NCBI GenBank assembly: GCA_023213395.1
Contig: CM041465.1
Span: 15,314,001 to 15,378,000, forward strand
Direction: 5' to 3'
Length of the DNA: 64,000 bases
Origin: Cycas panzhihuaensis
Lineage: Eukaryota; Cycadophyta
Shown: in pieces, positions 55,849-64,000 of the stretch
Layout of the letters: every line of letters starts with the position of its first letter
Position numbering within the stretch: the first letter of the stretch is position 1
Notes under the pieces: model-generated
Told to the model about the DNA's origin: nothing
Databases searched by the model: none
The model's input: the letters and a program-made list of their open reading frames with translations, nothing else
Position numbers and translations under genes: made by a program

Positions 55849-55983
55849 ATTCATTAGTGAAAAATAATACATACAAATTTTTTTCTTGATAGTATTCATT
55901 AGTGAAAAAGAGTACATACAAAATTTCTTCTTCATAGTATTCATTAGTGAAAAAGAGTACATACAAAATTTCTTCTTGATAGT
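55849..55983. repeat. 45-bp tandem repeat, three copies
   Basis: Three head-to-tail units (55849-55893, 55894-55938, 55939-55983), each starting ATTCATTAGTGAAAAA and ending ATAGT. Units 2 and 3 differ at one position; unit 1 is more diverged. Because 45 is divisible by 3, the minus strand shows a 15-residue repeat, but the frame has no other support as a gene. Confidence 0.93.
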
Positions 55984-56850
55984 ATGTGTATAATACATTT
56001 TTGTGATAGGCTCATGACTTGGTTACGTTGAGGTAATATTTACATGAATATATTATTCACTATGTAGATAGGGTTAATATTAGCTATTAGGATTAACATG
56101 AGTTAACTCACCCAATAATCGATCAAGATTTGGTCAATATATGATAAAGCCTACAATTGAATAGTCAATGTTTTAAACAATTTTAGTAACTATTTGAGTC
56201 TATATATAACCAAGTATCTTTGTGTTATAAGGAGAGAGTCTTATACTTGTATTTTCTAAGAGTCCAAAAGGCTATTGGTGTAATATTACAAGTTCTATCC
56301 AATATGATTGGTGAAAGTAATTATATTAGTTAAACCATTTTATAGTATTAATAAAAGGAATTAGTGGACAAAAATAGTTATGCAATGCTTGTTAGTTATC
56401 TTATTGTGAATTGATGTATTATTTATGGTAATACAAAATATAATATAAAAAGTATATCCAACATTTAGTTTTGTTGCCTTTGGATTTAGTGTATTTTTTG
56501 GAAAATTCTAAAGACTATGTGCAATTGCAAAGCTAAATGAAGAAAAAGGTAGAAGAACGAAAATGAAGGTAGTAATGCTAGATGAATTGAGGATTGCTAG
56601 ACAAAGTCATTGGAATAAAGAACCTTCAAAAATTGGCTAAAGACTTCCCTTACATCCTAAAGATAAGAGAGTAAAGATTTGAGACCAAAGAATAATCAAA
56701 ACTACTACTCATCATAAGGAAAAGCATGAGAAAGGCTTGATTGAAGAAGCACTAGATGAATTAAAAAGGAAGATTGAGTCATTAACACTCACAGATATTT
56801 TCTCTCAAAATTCCCCTCCCCTAATAAATGAAAAATAAATTTATTACAAT
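55984..56850 (+). promoter_or_regulatory. Possible LTR and leader of a gypsy-like element (M)
   Basis: Plus strand. CTATATATAACC at about 56201 looks like an LTR TATA box, followed by AT-rich sequence and a possible LTR end TATATCCAACA near 56462. The gag-like frame begins at 56851. There is no partner LTR in the window, so limits are guesses. Confidence 0.28.
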
Positions 56851-57573
56851 ATGGCAAATCAACCAATAAGTTAATATGTAGTGTGTTGGGAAAACTTGGT
56901 TCTAAATAACCAAATCTACCACCAAGATTTATTCTATTTTATAATAAGAACAAGATTTAAAACTATAATCAAATGCAAGTATATAAACCAGAGATCATTC
57001 AATACATACACAAGAAAAGCATAAGTATTACCAAATATACTAGATTTAACATAGCAAGACCCTAGTAGGGTGTTATGAAAACATCCATACAGGAAAGGTA
57101 TCAAGCTTTACTGATCAAGAATAGAAATATGTATTACAGTTGCCACAAAGTTCTCGCAGCAACAACAACACACCCACTAGCAAAATAATTACCCAATTTG
57201 GGTTACATGAAGAGTATCATAAGAAGGTCCAAAATCCCAAGCACTAGATCTAGGGCCTTTTTTATGAATGAACCTGATTCTCTTTACTGTTTGATAGGTT
57301 TTAAACCCTAAAATTTCACTTTAGGGATATTGCCCCCAAACCCCCATTTGCGGGGAGGCAGTTATAACTTCCCCCCATACCCCCTAACTAAGGGGGGTTG
57401 TTGCCCCCCTTGGATCCCCCCGAGGAAAGTTGATGGATAAAACTCAACTAAAAATAAGTCAAAATTTTAGCCTCCTTATACATTGTTGTCACATACCCAA
57501 CATAGTGAAGACCCCCTTGCCTACATACAATGGTGCTTTAGATGTAAATTGGCATATGTTTATATATGAATTA
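56851..57573 (+). pseudogene. Gag-like reading frame of element M, interrupted
   Basis: Plus strand. ATG at 56851 (MANQPIS), broken by a solo LTR after codon 11, continuing at 57508 with PLPTYNGALDVNWHMFIYEL up to LINE K, and resuming beyond K at 63926 with YRRWHEFITTLCGKAQIWY. When the two inserts and one copy of each TSD are discounted, the three pieces are in one frame. The last piece resembles the retrotransposon gag motif (F..L.G.A..WY). TAA and TAG stops are present. A gypsy gag is my best guess. Confidence 0.42.
56884..57502 (-). repeat. Solo LTR of the B family
   Basis: 619 bp, TGTTGGGAAAAC to CATACCCAACA, matching B's LTRs in the same orientation, including the C-run/G-run block at 57340-57425. 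Flanked by a perfect TSD TAGTG (56879-56883, 57503-57507) with no internal sequence, so it results from LTR-LTR recombination of a former full element. Confidence 0.9.
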
Positions 57574-57594
57574 ATATAGGATTATTAGTATAAG

Positions 57595-58280
57595 CAATAA
57601 GGTGCCCTCCCTAGTGGAATCAAGAAATGGAGCGACAAAGGATTAGGGTTCTGTGAGTTTTGGTATGTCATGAGAGTGCTTGGATGATCGTTTTATGCCA
57701 GTTGTGAGCTCTAGAAGGCCTCGTGCTCCTTTGAGATGTGGAGGGATCTCCTCTTTGTGATGGAGCATCTGGCTGCAAATAGAATAGAAGAAGATGAGCC
57801 ATTGTGAAGGCACAGTCCCTGAGGCAAGTTATTTTATATGGGTCAGTTTCAGGCATGAAGTGTTGAAGTCATTTAGCTAAGGAGAGATGCTGGAATGTTG
57901 TAGTCCATCCAGAGGTAGAGGCTTCTTATTGTGAAGGTGTTATGTTGATAGATAGAGGCAAAGGCACGAATGAGCTTGGTAAAGAGCTAATTAAAGAACA
58001 TTGGCAGAAGGATCAAAAGCAGAGGGGCCTATCACTGGATGAGAGCTTTCTTTTAGTGTATTGATGGATTTACTTGCTGCATGTATTTATAATGGATTGT
58101 AATCTTAATATGGAATAGAATGAACTGTCAAATGTAGATCTAGCTAAAATACAGTATCTAGAGACTCATAAATAGAAATACATTGATTAAAACCAAACTC
58201 GGTTCTTTGAGAATGAGGAACCTAGTGATGCCTAGAAATTGAAACCTATCCAGTGCTAGAATCCTAATACTGGGAAATCT
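57595..58280 (+). other. LINE K 5' UTR
   Basis: About 0.7 kb preceding ORF1, richer in G/C than the surrounding LTR elements, presumably containing the internal promoter of the LINE. No ORF on the sense strand. Confidence 0.55.
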
Positions 58281-59560
58281 TATCTAGATGTGCTCAGGAA
58301 TGGAAAGCCTGAGTCCTCAAAGACTTTTGAGATAAATCCCATTATTGATGGAGATGATGTTACAATCCCAGTCCCCAAAAGGTTATCTAATCATATGCAA
58401 AAACGTTGGGAGAATAGCCTAGTAGGACAATTTTCGGGCCCTAGACCAGGCATAGATCCTATTAGAAAATGGGTAAATCAAAGATGGAAATTGAAAGGTA
58501 TAGTAGAGGTTGTAGCACTCCCAAAAGGGTGTGTACTATTTAAATTCTCAAATAAAGAAGATATGATAACTATCCTTCTGAAGTCCCCTTGCATGATCGG
58601 GAGAAAATCCATAAAGTGGCATCTATACTTTGATCCAATTGAAGGCTATGTGAGATAAACACCCTTATAGGTTCAATTACCAAGCTTTCCCCTTTAAGCG
58701 TAGGACTTGGATGTCATTACAGGAGTTGTAAAAGTCATTGGTCCTCTCCTGGCTATTGATTTAGCTACGAAGAATAGGAGTAGGATGGTGAATGCCAGGT
58801 TTTGTGCCTTAGCCAAGTTGGATAAACCACTGAAGGATAAGGTGAAAATCAGAGGTGAAGGTTGGTGTAAGGACCAAAAATTAATATTTAAACTGGAGAA
58901 TGTTAGGTGTTTATCTTGTAAGCAGCAAGGTCACCTCCCATAAAGTTGTCCTAGGGTTATGAAGGTCCATGAAGAGAAGGAGGAAGGAATAGAAACTAGA
59001 GCCCAAGAACTTATTGAGAAAGGAAAAGAAGAGGACAAAAAAGGAAAACCTAGTGAATACCCTTAAGGGGCAATTCAGAAGGAATCCCCCTCGAAAGGGA
59101 AGGAGCTGAAGCATCGAGACGTTGAGGCCTATTTCTCGTTAAGGCAAGGTTTAAACTTGGAAGAGGAAGATACCCTCTATGACGAAGGGGAGGCAGGGAT
59201 GAGGGCTAGACTAGAGGCTTCCCAGCCTCAACCAGAAGACTTATAGGTGGACTTGGAGATGGAAATCCCTCAAGAGGAAGATGGTATAGCCCTTGAAAGT
59301 TTTGAGAAGGGCTCCCCTCAAAGGGATGAGGAGGTTTAGAAGGTTAGGGAGGTGGGGAGCTAAGGAGCTACAAAGGATGTTATTCCAAAAGGGCTAGATC
59401 TAAGCAACAAGAAAAGATTGGGAAGGCCATCAACAAAGGTGATGTAGGAGAGGGAGGTAGTGATCCAAATTGACTAGGGAATACAATGAATACTAAGAGA
59501 TGGAGGACCAGGGTAGGGGCCCAAAATTAAAAGTAAGAGGTGAGGCTGGGAGCCCACAGG
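58281..59560 (+). pseudogene. LINE K ORF1 (DUF4283, zinc knuckle)
   Basis: Plus strand, one frame. DUF4283 at 58370-58640: IPVPKRLSNHMQKRWENSLV, GPRPGIDPIRKWVNQRWKLK, VEVVALPKGCVLFKFSN, LLKSPCMIGRKSIK. After four stops (58657-58703) the frame resumes with VIKVIGPLLAIDLATKN-like sequence (58707-58943) and the CCHC knuckle CLSCKQQGHLP..SC (58912-58950). The rest is a Glu/Lys-rich tail. It would bind LINE RNA as a chaperone. Most stops are TAG or TAA at Trp/Gln positions. Confidence 0.85.
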
Positions 59561-59571
59561 CGGTCGTCTCT

Positions 59572-60330
59572 ATGAAATTGGCTTCTTAGAATATCTAGGG
59601 AATAAATGTCCCATCAAAATATAGGATGGTTAGAGAGATGCAGAGGCATCTAAAGCCAGGCATTCTCCTTATCGAAGAGACCAAACTGACTACTGAAAAT
59701 AAGGTAATCATTCAAAACAAAATATGGAAAGGATCTGAGTGGATTACGTTTAATGGGAACATGGGATCCGGAGGTTTAGTCATCCTTTAGGATCCCAAAG
59801 GATGGGAGGGAGAAGCCTTCCTTATTGAGGAATACTTTATTTCCTACTCATTAACAAGGAAAAACTAACAACAAATGACTAGTCACCAATATATATGCCC
59901 CCCTAACGAAGGAGGGGTGGAGGCAATTATGGGATAGGTTGTTGGGGACCCACAAGGAATGGTCGGGTCCCTAGCTGATAGCTGGGGACTTTAACATGGT
60001 TCTCTCCCCCAAGGAAAAGAAAGGGGGTTAACTAGAATGGACTAAAAATATGGAGGACTTAGGGGCCTTCCTATAGAAGGGAGGTTTCATGGACGTGCCC
60101 TTGAGAGGTCTAAAATTCACTTGGTCAAATAAAAGAATGGGTGCAGGTCATATTCAAGTAAGATTAGATAGAGTGGTCACTAACTTTGCCTAGTTTAGCC
60201 AACAAAGCAATATTAGATTGGAAGCTATGCCAAAGTTCGTCTCAGATCACTCCATGTTGGCTCTAGGTTGGGATGAGCCTAAGGGGCATAAAGACTTGCC
60301 CTTCTGATTTGAGCTTATATGGATTAAGGA
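59572..60330 (+). pseudogene. LINE K ORF2 endonuclease
   Basis: Plus strand. ATG at 59572 (MKLAS.NI.GIN, with TAGs at Trp and Arg/Gln positions), PGILLIEETKLT with the catalytic Glu, GSGGLVIL, then FMDVPLRGLKFTWSNKRMG and IQVRLDRVVTNFA (the Asp-Arg motif) and FVSDHSMLALG (SDH with catalytic His) at about 60237-60265. An APE-like nuclease nicks the target for priming. There are frame changes between 59880 and 59990. Confidence 0.83.
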
Positions 60331-62110
60331 TCCTGGGTTGCGAAACATGTTGGTAGATTGGTGGGCAGAACCTACATAGGACTGTGCTATGAGAAGATTT
60401 TTGATTAAATTAAACAGGGTCAAGCAGCAATTAAAGGATTGGAATAAGACCTCGCATAGGGATATTTTTTCCAAAAAAGAAAAGATATTAGAAGAGTTGA
60501 AAGGCCTAGAGGAGCAAATCCAGAGCTAAGGCAAAACAATATCCCTTAACCTAAAAGAAAAAAGGGTACCCTCTGACCTGGAAGGAATCTTATCAAAGGA
60601 AGAAATATTTTGGAGGCAAAAGTCTAGGGCATTATGGTTAGTAGAGGGGGACAAGAATACTAAATTCTTCCATATGACTATAGTTAAACATAGAGCGAGC
60701 AACTTTATCAAAAGTTTAATAAATAAGAAAGGGGAGGAGATCGGGTAGGATAAATTAAAAGGGGTGGTTGTGGATTCTTTTAAGGATCTCTTCAATGAGC
60801 CTAGATGTGTGGATGAGGAGGCCAGAAAGGAGGAGTTATCCACGATTCTTAAGAAGGTGGGATATGCTATGAATAGAGTATTGGAAGCCCCCTTTACATT
60901 GGTTGAAGTAGAGAGAGCGGTGTTTGGGATGAAGAAAGACAAGGCCCCAGGTTTGGATGGTTTCCCTCTAGGGTTTTATCAAGAATATTGGGATATAATT
61001 AAAGAGGATTATCTTGAGGCTATAAAGGAATTTTTGAAAATGGTAGAATTCATGGAGAATGGCAAGCAACGTTCTTGGTTTTAATACCCAAGAAAGGGGA
61101 TGCAAAAAGAATGGAAGAATTCAAGCCTATTAGTCTCTGTAATATGAAATATAAAATTTTGGCTAAGATCTTAGCCAACAGGTTAAAAGAGTATCTCCCA
61201 TTAATCATAGGACCTAATTAAGACGATTTTGTGAAAGGGAGATAGATTCTAGATGGTATAATTATGGTTCATAAAATAGCCCACTCGACCTTTCAGAGGA
61301 AAGACCCTGGAATGATTGTAAAGGTTGTTCTTTCTAAGGCATATGATAGGGTTTCATGAGGCTATCTCTTAGATTGTATTAGGGCTTTTAGTTTTTGGGA
61401 GCGTTGGATGAAATGGATGGAGAGCTGTATATCCAAGCCTAGCTTTTCAGCCATTATTAATGGCTCCTCTACAACCTTTTTCCTAGGATATAGAGGGCTC
61501 TGACAAGGGGACCCAATAGCTCCTTACTTGTATATAATTATGGCTGAATTATTTGATAGGTCCATGGAGAAAGCCAAGATTTTAAGGAAGATAACTGGCC
61601 TTATCCCTACTTTGGGGGTTGATAATGTTGTCCACAAATAGTTTGTGGATTATAACATTCTTTTGAGCAAGGCATCCATAATAGAAGCAAAAGCTATCAA
61701 AGCTCAATTGGAGAGATTGAAGACTGCCATGAACCAAAAGGTAAACTTAGAGAAGAGCATCATCATTTTCCTGAATACCTTGGATAGGTCACAAAGGGCT
61801 ATAAGCAGAATTTTGGAGATACCCATTAAGGCCCTCCCTACTTGGCATTTAGGTATGCCCCTCTTTGTGGGAAAAATGTAGAAAGACCTATGGAACCTAA
61901 TCATTAGTTGAGTTCAAAGGAAGCTGGTGGGATGGAAAGAGGCCCTCTTGAGTCAGGCTGGTAAACTCCAACTTTTAGTGGCATCTCTTCAGAGTATTCC
62001 AACTTATATGATGTCTCTGTTTAGGTGCCCTATGAAGGTTATTAGGGCCTTAGAGTCAATTCAGAAAAGGTTTCTATGGTCTGGATCGGAGGATAGGCAG
62101 AGAGTTCATT
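60331..62110 (+). pseudogene. LINE K ORF2 reverse transcriptase
   Basis: Plus strand. Linker with VEGDKNTKFFHMTIVKHRA, then DKAPGLDGFPLGFYQEYW (open 60764-61084), a frameshift near 61045, FKPISLCNMKYKILAKILANRL, VVLSKAYDRV where the first catalytic Asp is Val, GDPIAPYLYIIMAELF, FVDYNILLSKAS at 61641-61680 where the second Asp of the xDD box is Tyr, and WHLGMPLFVGKM. Two catalytic Asp are lost, unlike the LINE in A where the motif residues persist. Confidence 0.88.
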
Positions 62111-63290
62111 TGGTGTCTTGGGAAAAATTTTATTACCCGAAATGGACTGACGGCTTAAATGTCAAGGACATAGCTTATTTTAATAAGGCTTTAATTGCCA
62201 AATTAGGTTGGAGCCTTTCTATTAAGAAGGAGAGATTCTGGTGCAAGTTAATAGACAAGAAATACCTTAAGGGAAACCAGTTTCTAAATTTTAGTCCTTC
62301 TAAAATAGGATCTACTATTTAGAGGAGCCTTTTGTTCATCAGGGAGATGTTAGCCTCAAGAGCCCAATGGAGTTTGGGAGATGGAAAATCTATTAAGTAT
62401 TAGGAGGACTTCTGGTGCAAAAAATCCCAATTATCTTTAAATATAACTTTTGCCCCCCTATAGGCCGATTGCAAGAGCATCTACTAGAACAAAGTTGCTG
62501 ACTATCTGGATGCTTGAGTAGAGGGGAAAGATTAGACAAATTTTGGCGAAATTCCTTTTGGCCAGGAGTGTGAGTAGCAGATCTTAGCTCTTAGGACTAA
62601 GCTTAATAAGATTTATATTCCTAAATTTCCTAAGGATGATGTATTAGTTTAGGTGGGCTCCAAGTTTAGGACTTATACAGTCAAGTCAGGATATTTGTCC
62701 TTAATAGTTGATAGAGGGCTAACTAAGAATAACCTTTTAGGCAAAGATTGGTCCATGGGGTTGATCCCAAAGTTAGTTATCTTTTCGTGGCTGACTTTGA
62801 AAAATAAGATTCTCACCTTGGACAACTTAAGAAAAAAAGGCTTTTCTATGGTAAATAGATGCATCCTTTATCTCTAAGTGGAGGAATCCTTAGATCACCT
62901 CTTCTTGCATTGTCCCTACATTAAGGAGGTATGGGTGAAGCTGTGGACGACCTTCAGGGTTTACTGGATCCTCCCTAATTTGGTAAGAGTCTAGCGGAGG
63001 CTTGAGTGTACCCCTTTAGAAGCAGAACCCTGAATTCCTTGTGGTCCTCTTCGTTACCCATGCTGGCCTGAAATATATGGAAAGAGAGGAACAAACGTAT
63101 ATTCCAAGAGAAAAAAACAAACAAATAGAGGTTATTTGGGACCATCTCAGTGGCCCTAAAGGAGAACCTCAAGGTAGAGGAGACCAATTCCATTCCCCCT
63201 ATCGAACAAAAGATTCTAGTAGATTAGGGAGTGGAGAATTTTATTATAAAACCTAGGTAGGAGAGGCTGGGACTATGGAGCCCCCTGTCA
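62111..63290 (+). pseudogene. LINE K ORF2 C-terminal and zf-RVT region
   Basis: Plus strand. VHLVSWEKFYYPKWTDGLNVK, AYFNKALIAKLGWSL (open to 62322), then TYTVKSGYLSLI, GLIPKLVIFSWLTLKNKILTLDNLRKKGF, RCILYL and EESLDHLFLHCPYI (zf-RVT). The segment 62980-63290 has lost its frame. Colinear with 20151-21340. Confidence 0.78.
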
Positions 63291-63299
63291 ACAGACTAG

Positions 63300-63770
63300 G
63301 TAAAAGCAAACTTTGATGGAGCATCAAAAGGTAATCCTATCGAGGCCGGGGGTAGAGGAGTTTACAGAGATAAAGATGATAGGATTACATGGGTTTTCAC
63401 TGAGTATTACAGTATTCAGACTAACCACAAGGCAGAACTTGAAGTGATGCATAGAGCGATAGACCTTGCTTTCAAAGAGGGATGGATGAGAGTCATAGTG
63501 GAATGTGATTTTATGAATGTGGTTAGGTTGATTAAAGGTGAAGCTGAGTTAGATTGGAAGCACTATACTATAATTTATGATGTGAAGATGTTACTTCAAA
63601 GTAGGGATAACGTCCAGGTGAGTCATATTTACAGGGAAGGGAATAAGCTCATGGATAGTTTGGCTAACTAGGGTGTTCACTCTAGAGCTTCAGAGGTTTG
63701 GAAGGAAGACTTTCTGAAAAAGATTATGGGTCTAACCAGAATAGATATAGAAGGATTTACTGCAACATAG
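63300..63770 (+). pseudogene. LINE K ORF2 RNase H
   Basis: Plus strand. NFDGASKGNPIEAGGRGVY (first Asp), HKAELEVMHRAIDLAF (Glu), VECDFMNVVRLIKGEAELDW (second Asp), HIYREGNKLMDSLAN (open 63444-63671), a TAG, then VHSRASEVWKEDFLKK. Catalytic residues are conserved. The remaining sequence to 63895 is the 3' UTR. Confidence 0.86.
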
Positions 63771-63925
63771 ATTGACCTAGTTTTGTTTGTTTAGCTAGGT
63801 CACGGGCTTGTCACAACTTATTTGAGGTGCCTTATTGGAAGATGGGTGTATATGGGTTGGGGTCCTCTTTTAACCCCCATTTATTTAAACCAAATCAAAA
63901 AAAATATAGGATTATTAGTTATAAG

Positions 63926-64000
63926 TTTATGACTACAGAAGATGGCATGAATTTATTACGACCTTGTGTGGTAAAGCACAAATATGGTACTAATCAATAA
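63926..64000 (+). pseudogene. Gag-like frame of element M, part after LINE K
   Basis: Continuation of the reading frame from 57573 across LINE K; RRWHEFITTLCGKAQIWY lies at about 63937-63992 and the element continues beyond the window. Confidence 0.4.

Larger units (their letters stand above)
57595..63903 (+). mobile_element. LINE K: nearly full-length L1-type element
   Basis: A plus-strand LINE of 6.3 kb with 5' UTR, ORF1 (DUF4283 and zinc knuckle), ORF2 (endonuclease, RT, zf-RVT, RNase H) and a short poly-A (about 63896-63904). The flanking duplication starts ATATAGGATTATTAGT (57574-57594 and 63904-63925, about 21 bp with a one-base indel). It has stops in every domain. Same family type as the LINE in A. 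Confidence 0.92.

Noticed and set aside
57600-57860. Minus-strand ORF of 62 codons at 57668-57856
   Set aside because: Lies antisense in the 5' UTR of LINE K, with no recognisable domain.

Overview
This window looks like intergenic heterochromatin from a plant nuclear genome. I see no host gene I can support, no rRNA or tRNA gene and no CRISPR array. Almost every recognisable stretch is a decayed retroelement: Ty1/copia, Ty3/gypsy (including a Tat-like lineage) or plant L1-type LINEs with a DUF4283 ORF1 and an RNase H tail. The DNA is AT-rich and premature stops are common, TAG above all. I cannot name the species; a large-genome angiosperm or gymnosperm fits.

The layout is a set of nested insertions that can be dated relative to each other from target-site duplications (TSDs). 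The outermost element, J (Ty3/gypsy, Tat-like, minus strand), has its integrase cut by element E (copia, plus). E occupies 1-302, 11667-17663 and 40417-42432. E is itself cut by D (copia, minus, 308-11666, TSD GTTGT) and by B (copia, Tnt1/Tork-like, minus, 17664-40416, TSD TCAAC). B's 3' LTR is cut by A (copia, minus, 18217-29518, TSD GGAAC), and A's 3' LTR is cut by a 5'-truncated LINE (18294-21970, 16-bp TSD). B's pol is also cut by C (copia, plus, 31231-37167, TSD ATGTA). The nest J > E > B > A > LINE is five elements deep. A, C and D are one family with 295-298 bp LTRs, an initiator-Met-type primer site, a leader of about 2 kb and a repeat-bearing 3' region; E is a related subfamily.

D contains a fragment of another copia family (F, 3566-6459), flanked by an 861-bp direct duplication of D's own integrase/RT region. 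J's leader contains a second gypsy element (H, 48647-53552, plus). Right of J, 55.3-56.9 kb is mostly unclassified. A solo LTR of the B family (56884-57502, TSD TAGTG) and a nearly full-length LINE (K, 57595-63903, about 21-bp TSD) both split a gag-like reading frame that is only partly inside the window.

None of the elements looks autonomous. A has the longest open pol segments but has lost the integrase catalytic Glu and the gag start. The points most worth a second look are: an in-frame 162-bp duplication of the protease active site in B, the modular repeated leader and 62-codon downstream ORF of the A/C/D family, the D-F chimera, and the TAG-biased decay.
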